Part shown: piece after piece, positions 36,052-45,033 of the stretch
Layout: each line of letters begins with the position of its first letter
Position numbering within the stretch: the stretch's first letter is position 1
Assembly: GCA_023386555.1 (NCBI GenBank)
Contig: JAEWJK010000009.1
Coordinates: forward strand, 186,001-250,000
Direction: 5' to 3'
DNA: 64,000 bases
Source: Bacteroidota bacterium
GTDB taxonomy: Bacteria; Bacteroidota; Bacteroidia; Chitinophagales; Chitinophagaceae
Translations under genes and position numbers: made by a program
Notes under the pieces: model-generated
The model's database searches: none
What the model was told of the DNA's origin: nothing
Seen by the model: the letters and a program-made list of their open reading frames with translations, nothing else

Positions 36052-38187
36052 ATGCCAGAATTTGATACCGCTCACGTCAAAAACATTGTGCTGCTTGGAC
36101 ACTCGGGCAGTGGAAAAACGACTCTAGCAGAAAGTATGCTGATGGAAGCCGGAGCCATTCATCGTCGTGGATCCATAGAAGAAAAAAATACAGTTGGTGA
36201 TTATACAGACCTTGAAAAAGAACGAGGGAATACCATCTTCTCCAAACTAATGCATGCTCCGTGGAAAGGTTATAAAATAAACATTATTGATACACCGGGC
36301 TTTGATGATTTTACCGGGGAAGTGATCTCTGCATTACGGGTAGCCGATACTGGTGTGATGGTGCTTAACACAAGCATTGGTGTGGAAGTAGCCAATGATG
36401 TGATCTGGGAATACACTGAGAAATTTAAAACACCAATGCTGTTCCTGGCAAATCAAATTGATCATCCAAAAGCAGAATTTGATAGAACAGTTCAGGAAGC
36501 AAAAGCGCATTTCGGAAACAATGTGGTGGTTGTGCAATATCCATTAAATGCAGGTCTTGGTTTCAATGCCATTATCGATGTGCTTAACATGGTGATGTAT
36601 GAATACATTGATGGAGTAGCAAAACCAAAAAAGCTTCCTATCCCTGATTCAGAAAGAGAGAAGGCAGAAACACTGCATAAAGAATTGATCGAAGCCATTG
36701 CATCGAACGATGAAGGCTTGATGGAAAAATATTTTGATAAAGGTGAATTGACCGAAGATGAAATGAGAGAAGGTCTGCATATATCAATGATAAAGCATGA
36801 CCTGTTTCCTTTATTCTGTGCTTCAGGTTTACAAGATAGAGGTGTGGTGAGATTGATGAGTTATATAGATAACGTATGTCCTTCTGCCAATGAAATGCCA
36901 CCACAAAAAACAATTGATGGTAAGGATCTGTCTTGTGATGCAAAAGGACCAGCCTGCATTTTTGTGTATAAAACAGTGAGCGAACCACATATTGGTGAAT
37001 TGAGTTTCTTCAAGGTATTTTCCGGAGTAGTGAAGTCGGGAATGGAACTGGTGAATGAAACAACCAACACCTCTGAAAAACTCAACCAGTTATTTATCGT
37101 TGAAGGAAATAAACGTACTGCTATAAACGAATTGGCAGCAGGTGATATTGGTGCAACACTCAAACTAAAAAATACGCATACCAATAACACATTGCACGAA
37201 AAAGGCAAGAATCTTGAATTGCAGCCTATCATTTTTCCTGAGACGGTAATGAGCATAGCTATTGTAAATAATAAAAAAGGTGAGGAGGAAAAACTGGCTG
37301 CAGCATTACATCAATTAAAAGAAGAAGATCCAACATTGCATGTAGAAGTATCTGCAGAATTGGGGCAAACATTATTGCACTGCATGGGTGATATGCACTT
37401 GGCAGTTATAAAATGGAAATTGCAGAATCAATATCATCTTGATATCGCATTTAGCAAACCAAAGGTTGCTTATAGAGAAACCATTCGAAAATCTGCTGAT
37501 GCAACTTACAGGCATAAAAAGCAATCAGGTGGAGCTGGACAGTTTGGTGAAGTAACCATTAGAATCGAGCCATGGACAGAGAACATGACAGAACCTGCGG
37601 GATTGAATGTTAGAGGAAAAGACATTCATAATCTTCCATGGGGTGGTAAGTTGGTTTATTATAATTGTATTGTAGGTGGTGTGATCGATCAGCGTTTTCT
37701 CCCGTCTATTCTAAAAGGTATTATGGAAAAAATGCATAATGGTCCACTCACTGGTTCATACGCAAGAGATATTCGTGTATCTGTTTATGATGGAAAGATG
37801 CATGCAGTTGATAGTAATGATATGGCTTTTAAAACTGCAGGTATGATGGCATTTAAAGAAGCGTTTCAACAAGCCGATCCTCAATTGCTGGAACCAGTTT
37901 ATAGTGTTGAAGTACTATGTCCGGATGAGTTAACAGGAAACATTATGGGTGATCTGCAAACAAGAAGAGGAATGGTTGAAGGATTCGATACTGAAGGTCA
38001 TTTTACTGTTGTAAAAGCGAAAGTGCCTTATGCTGATATGTATGGATATGCATCTTCACTGAGAAGTTTAACCCAAGGCAGAGCAAGATTCAGAATGAAG
38101 TTTTTTGATTATGCACCGGTTCCATTTGAGCTTCAGAAAAAACTAATAGAATCGTATCGTAAAGAAGAAGAATTAATGGAAGCCTGA
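36052..38187 (+). CDS. fusA2: Elongation factor G paralogue (EF-G2-like)
   Basis: A 711-residue translational GTPase with all five EF-G domains, including the domain II, IV and V regions (QSGGAGQFGEVTIRIEP; GNIMGDLQTRRGMVEG). The GTPase motifs deviate: the P-loop is GHSGSGKT (16-23), the switch I region is RGNTI, DTPG is followed by Phe84 where canonical EF-G has the catalytic His, and G4 is NQID (134-137) instead of NKxD. This matches the Bacteroides EF-G2 type, reported to support translation with little or no GTP hydrolysis. It is not in a str operon; a canonical fusA is expected elsewhere. Confidence 0.88.
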   Translation: MPEFDTAHVKNIVLLGHSGSGKTTLAESMLMEAGAIHRRGSIEEKNTVGDYTDLEKERGNTIFSKLMHAPWKGYKINIIDTPGFDDFTGEVISALRVADTGVMVLNTSIGVEVANDVIWEYTEKFKTPMLFLANQIDHPKAEFDRTVQEAKAHFGNNVVVVQYPLNAGLGFNAIIDVLNMVMYEYIDGVAKPKKLPIPDSEREKAETLHKELIEAIASNDEGLMEKYFDKGELTEDEMREGLHISMIKHDLFPLFCASGLQDRGVVRLMSYIDNVCPSANEMPPQKTIDGKDLSCDAKGPACIFVYKTVSEPHIGELSFFKVFSGVVKSGMELVNETTNTSEKLNQLFIVEGNKRTAINELAAGDIGATLKLKNTHTNNTLHEKGKNLELQPIIFPETVMSIAIVNNKKGEEEKLAAALHQLKEEDPTLHVEVSAELGQTLLHCMGDMHLAVIKWKLQNQYHLDIAFSKPKVAYRETIRKSADATYRHKKQSGGAGQFGEVTIRIEPWTENMTEPAGLNVRGKDIHNLPWGGKLVYYNCIVGGVIDQRFLPSILKGIMEKMHNGPLTGSYARDIRVSVYDGKMHAVDSNDMAFKTAGMMAFKEAFQQADPQLLEPVYSVEVLCPDELTGNIMGDLQTRRGMVEGFDTEGHFTVVKAKVPYADMYGYASSLRSLTQGRARFRMKFFDYAPVPFELQKKLIESYRKEEELMEA

Positions 38188-38212
38188 TTTTTGTGGGTGA
38201 GTGTAGAAAGAG

Positions 38213-38238
38213 AGAAGTCCTGTGAAAGCAGGACTTCT
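38213..38238 (+). terminator. Rho-independent terminator after the EF-G paralogue
   Basis: AGAAGTCCTG, loop TGAAAG, CAGGACTTCT, then GTTTTTA. Confidence 0.88.
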
Positions 38239-38259
38239 GTTTTTAGCTACATTTGATAA

Positions 38260-39228
38260 ATGAGATCATTTCTGTTTTTATTCTTGTTCATTTCCTATAC
38301 ATCCTCAGCCCAATTAACGTGGAAGAATGTCGATTCATTGTTTCAACCTTTACCTGTTTCTGTACATGTGTATATGACAAATGATAGCATGTTTGATGGT
38401 AAACCAAACATTGCATATTATGTAATTGCTGATCTGAAAGATAAAAAACTCGATTTTACTGCAGATACATCAATGAACAGGAGATTAACACCTACCCAGT
38501 TCTACATAAAGAATGATCAGCCATTAGTTGTAGTAAATTGTACTTTCTTTTCGTTTGAAACAAATAGAAACCTTAACATAGTAATCAGAAACAAAAAATT
38601 GCTTTCCTACAATATTAATAAAGTGAAGGTGAAGCAAGCTGATAGTTCAATTAAAGAACAATTTGTCTTTCACGGTGCAATCGGAATTAATAAGAGAAGA
38701 AAATCTGATGTTGCCTGGATTCAAACCGATAGTTTGAAAAAATTTGCTTTTGCGTCTCAAATTCCTGTTACTAGTACTCATGGAAATTTTTTTAGAAAGG
38801 ATCCGAGCACAGGAAAAAGCATTCCACTCGGAGGCTCTGTTAGCAATTTCAGTAAATGGAAAATGAAAACTGCAGTAGGAGGTGGACCAGTTCTTTTACA
38901 AAATGGAGAAATAAAGATTACAAATAATGAAGAAAGAAAATTCATGGCTAAAGCGATAAATGATAAACATCCCAGGACTGCCATGGGTTATACAAAAGAT
39001 AACAAGCTTATTATTCTTGTTGTGCAGGGAAGATTTCCTAATACTGCTGAAGGTGTTACATTAACGCAGGAAGCACAAATATTAAAAGACCTGGGGTGTG
39101 TAGAAGCTTTGAACTTAGATGGTGGAGGAAGTTCCTGTTTACTTATTAACGGTAAAGAAACGATCACACCTTCAGATAAAGGTCTGCAAAGATCTATACC
39201 TGCAGTATTTATGATCAAGACAAAGTAA
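38260..39228 (+). CDS. Secreted phosphodiester glycosidase family protein
   Basis: A 322-residue exported protein (signal peptide 1-17, ending TSSA-Q) with a NAGPA/phosphodiester glycosidase (DUF2233) domain. Members hydrolyse phosphodiester-linked sugars, for example uncovering of GlcNAc-phosphate diesters. Conserved segments are VVVNCTFF, TAVGGGPVLLQNGEI, HPRTAMG, and the C-terminal NLDGGGSS. It has its own unit just downstream of a terminator. The natural substrate is unknown, but wall or surface polymers are plausible. Confidence 0.85.
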   Translation: MRSFLFLFLFISYTSSAQLTWKNVDSLFQPLPVSVHVYMTNDSMFDGKPNIAYYVIADLKDKKLDFTADTSMNRRLTPTQFYIKNDQPLVVVNCTFFSFETNRNLNIVIRNKKLLSYNINKVKVKQADSSIKEQFVFHGAIGINKRRKSDVAWIQTDSLKKFAFASQIPVTSTHGNFFRKDPSTGKSIPLGGSVSNFSKWKMKTAVGGGPVLLQNGEIKITNNEERKFMAKAINDKHPRTAMGYTKDNKLIILVVQGRFPNTAEGVTLTQEAQILKDLGCVEALNLDGGGSSCLLINGKETITPSDKGLQRSIPAVFMIKTK

Positions 39229-39231
39229 TTT

Positions 39232-39270
39232 CCAGTCATTGCGAGATACGAAGCAATCTCACTTATTCGT
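39232..39270. repeat. CATTGCGAG-type short repeat
   Basis: CATTGCGAGATACGAAGCAA then TCTCAC is a member of the CATTGCGAGG...GAAGCAATCTC repeat class common in Bacteroidota intergenic DNA. Confidence 0.6.
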
Positions 39271-39447
39271 TCAACTCTTTATTCAACCGGCTGAAATCCT
39301 TGCTACAGCTGCTTTTCAGCAATCCTCTGCTAATAATATATTCTGGGGAATACTAATTCCGTTGGCATGGTTTTTTATAAATCTTATTCAGATTAGAATT
39401 ATAACAAGAAAGGATTAGAACAAAAGATTAGAATAAACTAAATATCT

Positions 39448-39972
39448 ATGAAAACCACGTTGTTGTTTGCATTGCTTACACTCACTTTTATGGGCATATT
39501 CTATGCCTGCACAAAAGGAAGTGCTGAATCAGGCTCAGCAACTACTTTCAAGGTAAATCTTACCGATAATCCCCTTGCTGCACAGGAAGTCAACATTGAC
39601 TTAAAAGAAGTTAGAGTAAATTTTAAGGAAGGTTCTGAACAATGGTTCGTACTTAAAACGAATTCTGGTATCTATAACTTGTTAGATTTTCAGAATGGTG
39701 CAGATACAACTATTGCAACAGGCATAATAACAGAAGGTAATATAACAGAGTTAAGATTGGTATTGGGAGCGAATAATAGTGTAAAGATGAACGATGTGGT
39801 GTACCCACTGACAATTCCCAGCGGCTCAGAGACAGGATTAAAGATTAAGCTAGGCCAGAATTTTAAAAAGGGAAATGAACAGGAAGTAACAATTGATTTT
39901 GACGCTGCATTGTCAGTGCACCAAACAGAGAATGGAACGTATGTATTGAAACCGGTATTGAAACTAAAGTAA
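39448..39972 (+). CDS. DUF4382 lipoprotein
   Basis: A 174-residue protein with a lipoprotein signal peptide (lipobox IFYAC, Cys21) followed by a beta-rich DUF4382 domain (TFKVNLTDNP, then EVNIDLKEVRVNF and the C-terminal HQTENGTYVLKPVLKLK). Probably anchored to a membrane and facing the periplasm or outside. The function of the family is unknown. It converges on the ROK kinase gene, with 13 nt between the stop codons. Confidence 0.82.
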   Translation: MKTTLLFALLTLTFMGIFYACTKGSAESGSATTFKVNLTDNPLAAQEVNIDLKEVRVNFKEGSEQWFVLKTNSGIYNLLDFQNGADTTIATGIITEGNITELRLVLGANNSVKMNDVVYPLTIPSGSETGLKIKLGQNFKKGNEQEVTIDFDAALSVHQTENGTYVLKPVLKLK

Positions 39973-39985
39973 GGATTTTTTCTTT

Positions 39986-40954
39986 CTATTTAAGTTCCCA
40001 CACCAAAGCCGATGCACCTAATATGGCTGCATCGGCTTCTCTTAATTCAGAGAATACCAATTTGATTTTATTCTGAAAGATCGGTAGTAAATTTTTTTCC
40101 ATGTGTTCTTTTGTTGGCTGCATGATCAGGTCACCGGCTTTAATTACTCCACCAAATAAAATAATTGCTTCAGGTGAAGAGAACATAATAAAGTTAGCTA
40201 AAGCTTCACCTAAAATTTGCCCGGTAAAACGATAAACTTCTTTTGCTATAACATCACCTTGCATGGCACAGTCATAAACGATCTTCGATGTGATGTCTTC
40301 AGGTTTGTATTGTCGCATTAAACTTTCCTCTTTCTTTTCAGCTAATAACTCTCTGGCAGTTAATACAATTCCTGTTGCTGAACAATAAGCCTCTAACGAT
40401 CCATCTAAATTTGTTGACCAATGTTTTCTTCCACCAGGTCTGATGATCGTATGTCCTAATTCTCCCGCAAATCCATCATGACCGTAAATCAATTGTCCAT
40501 TAGCGACAATACCACTCCCAACACCTGTTCCTAAAGTAATTACAATAAAATCTCTCATTCCTCTTGCTGCTCCATACATCATTTCACCAACAGCAGCAGC
40601 ATTTGCATCATTTGTTAATACACATGGAACCCAGAATTTATCTGATACCATTTTCGCCAAAGGCACAACACCTTTCCAACGTAGGTTTGGTGCATATTCA
40701 ACTGTACCTGTATAAAAATTTCCGTTGGGAGCACCTATACCAATTCCTTTTATTTTATAATCATGCTGTTGCTCCATGATTGGAACGAGAGCATTGTGTA
40801 AAGCTTCTACAAAACCTTCAGCAGTTTCATGTGCATCAGTTTTTAAACTTCCCTGGTCTAAAATTTCTCCACGGTGATTTACAATTCCATATTTTGTATT
40901 AGTTCCACCAATGTCAACACCTATAGCAAGTTCTTTCGGATTGATCTGAGCCAT
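39986..40954 (-). CDS. ROK family sugar kinase (glucokinase-like)
   Basis: A 322-residue cytoplasmic kinase that should phosphorylate glucose or a related sugar at C6 with ATP. The phosphate-binding motif DIGGTNTKYG is at 14-23, the catalytic Asp is in TNDAN (D116), and GELGH (164-168) keeps the sugar-binding Glu and His. The ROK zinc motif CxCxxxxC is missing: residues 176-188 read RKHWSTNLDGSLE. Its ATG is 3 nt after the purB stop, so the two genes are one unit with purB first. Substrate specificity is not certain. Confidence 0.9.
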   Translation of the reverse strand: MAQINPKELAIGVDIGGTNTKYGIVNHRGEILDQGSLKTDAHETAEGFVEALHNALVPIMEQQHDYKIKGIGIGAPNGNFYTGTVEYAPNLRWKGVVPLAKMVSDKFWVPCVLTNDANAAAVGEMMYGAARGMRDFIVITLGTGVGSGIVANGQLIYGHDGFAGELGHTIIRPGGRKHWSTNLDGSLEAYCSATGIVLTARELLAEKKEESLMRQYKPEDITSKIVYDCAMQGDVIAKEVYRFTGQILGEALANFIMFSSPEAIILFGGVIKAGDLIMQPTKEHMEKNLLPIFQNKIKLVFSELREADAAILGASALVWELK

Positions 40955-40957
40955 TCT

Positions 40958-42304
40958 TTAAAATTTTGGAGTGATTCCTATGTAATTTGAAGGTGTTATT
41001 TTCTTCAATTCTTTCTTTACTGCACTATTTACTTTCAACGTATCGATAAATTTATGAATTACAGTTTTATCTAACTGATGATTTCCTCTCGTTAATTCTT
41101 TCAATGCTTCATAAGGGTTTGGATAATTTTCTCTTCTAAGGATTGTTTGAATGGCTTCAGCTACTACCGCCCAGTTATTTTCAAGATCTGACTTTATTTT
41201 TTGCTCATTCAGAATCAACTTATGCAAACCTTTTTCTATGGAGCGGAAAGCAAGAATAGTATGTGCTATCGGTACACCAATGTTTCTTAATACTGTAGAA
41301 TCAGTCAGATCTCTTTGCAAACGGCTAATCGGAAGTTTTGCAGAAAGATGTTCCAGCAGTGCATTGGCTACACCTAAATTTCCTTCTGCATTTTCAAAAT
41401 CAATCGGATTTACTTTATGTGGCATAGCCGAAGAACCAACTTCACCTTTCTTTACTTTTTGTTTAAAGTAATCCATGCTGATATAAGTCCATATATCACG
41501 ACAAAGATCTATGAGGATATTATTGATTCGTTTGATTGTATCAAACTGTGCAGCAAGATTATCGTAATGTTCTATTTGTGTCGTGAACTGTTGTCTTTGT
41601 AATCCCAACACCTGCTCTACAAATTCATTCCCCAATTTTATCCAGTCTTTGTTTCCAAAAGCAATATGATGAGCATTGAAATTTCCGGTAGCTCCACCAA
41701 ATTTTGCAGAGTAAGGAATGTAGGAAAACAACTGGACCTGGCTTTCTAATCTTTCAATAAACACCATCAATTCTTTTCCCAATGTTGTAGGAGATGCAGG
41801 CTGGCCATGAGTTCTGGCCAACATGGAAATATTTTTCCAGCTACCGGCCATGTCGTGTATAAGGCTTTGCAGATTGATCAAACCTGGTAGCCATTCATGT
41901 TCAAGACAATGTTTCCAGCTTAACGGAATAGCAGTGTTATTAATGTCTTGTGATGTTAAGCCAAAATGCACCCATTCTTTTTCATCCGCAACACCAATTT
42001 TTTCAAGTTGTTCTTTGAGGAAATATTCTACAGCTTTTACATCATGGTTCGTTGTTGATTCAATTTGTTTGATGTGTTTTGCATCTTCCAAAGAAAAATT
42101 TGCTGCAACATTTCTCAACTGTTGCTTGGCTTTAGCCGGAAGTTTAAAGAACTTCTTATCGGCTAAAAAAATGAAATATTCCACTTCAACCAATACCCTG
42201 TATTTCACTAAAGCGTATTCTGAAAAATATTCATCCAGATGAGCGAGTTGGTTACGATAACGTCCATCAATCGGTGAAATAGCAGTGAGGTTATTTAGTT
42301 CCAT
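40958..42304 (-). CDS. purB: Adenylosuccinate lyase
   Basis: Cleaves adenylosuccinate and SAICAR in purine synthesis. It has 448 residues of the fumarase/aspartase superfamily. The signature loop GSSAMPHKVNP is at 290-300, the THGQPASPTT segment at 165-174 and the catalytic TSQD at 117-120. It resembles the E. coli-type (long) lyase. First gene of a two-gene minus-strand unit with the ROK kinase. Confidence 0.97.
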   Translation of the reverse strand: MELNNLTAISPIDGRYRNQLAHLDEYFSEYALVKYRVLVEVEYFIFLADKKFFKLPAKAKQQLRNVAANFSLEDAKHIKQIESTTNHDVKAVEYFLKEQLEKIGVADEKEWVHFGLTSQDINNTAIPLSWKHCLEHEWLPGLINLQSLIHDMAGSWKNISMLARTHGQPASPTTLGKELMVFIERLESQVQLFSYIPYSAKFGGATGNFNAHHIAFGNKDWIKLGNEFVEQVLGLQRQQFTTQIEHYDNLAAQFDTIKRINNILIDLCRDIWTYISMDYFKQKVKKGEVGSSAMPHKVNPIDFENAEGNLGVANALLEHLSAKLPISRLQRDLTDSTVLRNIGVPIAHTILAFRSIEKGLHKLILNEQKIKSDLENNWAVVAEAIQTILRRENYPNPYEALKELTRGNHQLDKTVIHKFIDTLKVNSAVKKELKKITPSNYIGITPKF

Positions 42305-42319
42305 TAATGCAGATAAGTT

Positions 42320-42400
42320 TATGTTGCCGGCTTTGTGGTTACTATGAAGCTTTACTTGCGTCGCACTCTTGTACTTTTATTTCTTTGATCGGCAACCCTT
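42320..42400 (+). repeat. Intergenic repeat, copy 9 (GCGTCGC subtype)
   Basis: The core at 42352-42378 reads TTACTTGCGTCGCACTCTTG then TACTTTT. The left arm can fold as GCTT / AAGC. It is followed by TTGATCGGC. Confidence 0.85.
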
Positions 42401-42475
42401 CGACAAGTTCAGGGTGACAGTACGTAGCAATTCTAAAATGCATGTCAGCTTGAGATTGTCGAAGCCTTGTTCAAT
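42400..42475. repeat. CTTCGACAAG-type inverted repeat
   Basis: CCCTTCGACAAGTTCAGGGT and TCAGCTTGAGATTGTCGAAG are members of a widely seen Bacteroidota intergenic inverted-repeat class. They lie between two copies of the main repeat family. Confidence 0.6.
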
Positions 42476-42530
42476 AAAGTTCTGGACGTACAAGTGAGTG
42501 ACACAACGAAGATGATAGCAATCATGCTGC
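42475..42530 (-). repeat. Intergenic repeat, copy 10 (GTGTCAC subtype)
   Basis: The core at 42484-42511 reads GGACGTACAAGTGAGTGACA then CAACGAAG. The left arm on the minus strand can fold ATGAT-TGCT-ATCAT. Confidence 0.85.
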
Positions 42531-42575
42531 TGGTTACCCAAAAAATATTTTCTTTGCCGTGCAAAATTAAACGAA

Positions 42576-43313
42576 TTGAGTAAGATTAGAGTTGGTGCAG
42601 TAAGTTATTTAAACACAAAGCCCTTATTATACGGCATTAAAAGAGCTTCGGTGTTGGAAAGAATGGAGTTGACGGAAGATTATCCTGCAAAAGTAGCTGA
42701 ACAATTGTTGAATGATGAGATTGACATTGGATTGGTGCCTGTAGCAATTATCCCAAGGATAAAGCAACATTTTATCGTGTCTGACTATTGTATTGGAGCA
42801 GAAGGAGAGGTGGCAACTGTTTCATTATTTAGCGATGTGCCAATAGATGAAGTGAAGAAAGTACTGCTGGATTATCAAAGCCGAACTTCTGTTAATCTTG
42901 CCAAAGTGTTGATGAGAGATTTCTGGAAAGTAAATCCTGAAATGGAAGATGCTGATGAAGATTTTCAATTGAAGATCACAGGAACAACTGCAGCTGTGGT
43001 GATAGGAGACAGGGCTTTTGAACAACGAAAAAGATCAGCCTACGATTATGATCTTGCTGCAGCATGGAAAAAGATGACCAATCTGCCTTTTGTTTTTGCA
43101 GCATGGATTGCTAATAAACCTATTGATGCAGCATTTATGAATGAATTTAACCAGGCAAATGCTTATGGAGTTGCTGTAATTGATGAAGTGGTTGCTGAGA
43201 ATCCTTACCCGCATTTCGATCTGAAATCATATTACACAAAAAACATAAGCTACGAATTAACTGCCGATAAAAAAGAAGGACTAAATCTTTTTCTGAAACT
43301 GATGCAGGGCTGA
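42576..43313 (+). CDS. mqnA: Chorismate dehydratase (futalosine menaquinone route)
   Basis: First dedicated step of the futalosine pathway: chorismate to 3-enolpyruvylbenzoate. A 245-residue periplasmic-binding-protein fold. The family start (SKIRVGAVSYLNTKPLLYG) and the DIGLVPVA segment are clear. The start codon is TTG at 42576, just before SKIRV, with no better in-frame ATG. It implies that this organism makes menaquinone by the futalosine route; the other mqn genes are not in this window. A -7-like TTTCTTTG lies about 30 nt upstream. Confidence 0.93.
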   Translation: MSKIRVGAVSYLNTKPLLYGIKRASVLERMELTEDYPAKVAEQLLNDEIDIGLVPVAIIPRIKQHFIVSDYCIGAEGEVATVSLFSDVPIDEVKKVLLDYQSRTSVNLAKVLMRDFWKVNPEMEDADEDFQLKITGTTAAVVIGDRAFEQRKRSAYDYDLAAAWKKMTNLPFVFAAWIANKPIDAAFMNEFNQANAYGVAVIDEVVAENPYPHFDLKSYYTKNISYELTADKKEGLNLFLKLMQG

Positions 43314-43350
43314 TGGTTTACAGTATTTTTGGCAGCCTTAATTAACCTTA

Positions 43351-44079
43351 ATGAAGCTTCAAACCATTCGTTTTGTAAAAGATTTTTTGTTGTATTCCGG
43401 TGTAACAAGATTGTTGTCTCCGTTGAATCATAGCTTTCTGTTTATATCCAACTTCAATAAAATGAGAAGCTGGATCTCCAGCCACAAAGATGGTTTGTTG
43501 ATGAATGATTTTTATTCGCCAAAACGGGATTACAACAAACGTCTCCAGATGTTTGATACTGTAGCTGCACATTACCAGCTCGATTTAAAAGACATCATCT
43601 ACATGGAGTTTGGTGTGGCTGCAGCACATTCGTTTAAATGGTGGCTTGCAAAGAATACAAATACTTCGTCAGAGTTTTATGGTTTTGATACGTTTGAAGG
43701 TTTACCGGAAGATTGGGGAAGGCATTTTAAGAAAGGTGATATGAGTGCTTCATTGCCTGATATTGATGATAAAAGAGCCGCTTTTTACAAAGGCATTTTT
43801 CAGGATACGGTTCATGGTTTTATAACAACGAAAGAAGATTCGCTGAAGAATAAACAGAAGGTGATACACATGGATGCTGATCTTTTTTCATCTACAATTT
43901 TCGTTTTGTCTCAATTGCATCCATATCTGAAAAAAGGTGATATCATTTTCTTTGATGAGTTTAATGTTGCCAATCATGAATACCAGGCTTTCAAAATATT
44001 CTCAGAAGCATTTTACGTGAAAATGAAACCTGTGGCAGCAGTGAATAATTTTTACCAAGTGGCTTTTGAAGTAGAATGA
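43351..44079 (+). CDS. TylF-like class I methyltransferase
   Basis: A 242-residue protein with a class I SAM-methyltransferase pattern of the TylF/macrocin O-methyltransferase-like group. It has the YMEFGVAAAHSFKWW motif I region, a GFDTFEGLPEDW segment, and the acidic HMDADLFSST and FFDEFNV metal and catalytic segments. It lies next to a glycosyltransferase operon, so it may methylate a surface sugar (inference). Its start is 37 nt after the mqnA stop. Confidence 0.8.
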   Translation: MKLQTIRFVKDFLLYSGVTRLLSPLNHSFLFISNFNKMRSWISSHKDGLLMNDFYSPKRDYNKRLQMFDTVAAHYQLDLKDIIYMEFGVAAAHSFKWWLAKNTNTSSEFYGFDTFEGLPEDWGRHFKKGDMSASLPDIDDKRAAFYKGIFQDTVHGFITTKEDSLKNKQKVIHMDADLFSSTIFVLSQLHPYLKKGDIIFFDEFNVANHEYQAFKIFSEAFYVKMKPVAAVNNFYQVAFEVE

Positions 44080-44115
44080 GAAATGATAATGAGTAATGAG
44101 AAAGTGTACAAAAAA

Positions 44116-45033
44116 TTAGTACCAGAGACGGGCTTTTACTTTTTCGAGGTATTGAACTGTTACAGCTGATAAAGGAGCTCTTTTTTCTTTCTTCGGTATG
44201 CTGAGTATTTGCTTCCAGCCTTCAAAATAACCTTTGAGATTGAAGTTGGTTTCTTTTAGAAACTTGAAACTCCACATGATGGCTGTTGTTGCAAAATATA
44301 ATGAATGCAAATAGCGATAAGCAACTTTAGCTTTATTCACCCACATCATTCTTAGTTTATCTGCTTTTGGTTTTCTGCCAAGTGGAGATTCTTTATGACG
44401 CATGATGATTGATGCATCGTACTTAATGCAATAGCCTTTTTCTAATATTCTATAGCTCAAATCATACTCTTCCATGCCATAAAAAAATTCTTCAGGCAAA
44501 TTGCCAACTTCTTCTAAAACTGATCTTTTGATTGCATGTGCACCCCCTGCAAAAAAATAAGTGAAGAACTCCTGTTTGTCTTTATAAGTTGAGTAGTGCT
44601 TATGCGGCAAAGCATTCACCTGCATATCACCGGTATCATAATAAACAACTTTGAAAGAAACAATAGCAACCGGTCTATTGTATATTCCGGGTGTATCAAA
44701 TGAGCTTACCACATTCTGCAAAGCATCTTTATTTCCCAGCACTGCATCGTCATCTAAGAAAATAATGATCTCGCCTTTTGCAAATTGCAAAGCAAAATTT
44801 CTTCCCTTGGTTACACCAAGGTTAGATGGCGCTTCAATGAACTGAAATGGAAGTTGGGTGGAAGTTTTTGCAAATTCTTTTACGGCAGAATAATCAGTTG
44901 TAGAAGCATTGTTCACAACGATCACATCCTGCAATAATTCTTTTGCATCTTTTAACGTAGTGATGTTTTGCAGTAACTCTAACGTATCTGCAGGTCGGTT
45001 ATAAGTAATGATAACAAAACTCAGTGGCTTCAC
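44116..45033 (-). CDS. Glycosyltransferase family 2
   Basis: A 305-residue GT2 enzyme. The N-terminus has VIITYNRP, VVNNAS at about 40-45 and the metal-binding DDD in FLDDDAVLG. A later EEYDLSYRI segment is the usual acidic acceptor-side motif. Last gene of a three-gene minus-strand operon (4-nt overlap with the GT4 gene). Predicted to build a surface polysaccharide or glycan. Confidence 0.87.
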   Translation of the reverse strand: MKPLSFVIITYNRPADTLELLQNITTLKDAKELLQDVIVVNNASTTDYSAVKEFAKTSTQLPFQFIEAPSNLGVTKGRNFALQFAKGEIIIFLDDDAVLGNKDALQNVVSSFDTPGIYNRPVAIVSFKVVYYDTGDMQVNALPHKHYSTYKDKQEFFTYFFAGGAHAIKRSVLEEVGNLPEEFFYGMEEYDLSYRILEKGYCIKYDASIIMRHKESPLGRKPKADKLRMMWVNKAKVAYRYLHSLYFATTAIMWSFKFLKETNFNLKGYFEGWKQILSIPKKEKRAPLSAVTVQYLEKVKARLWY

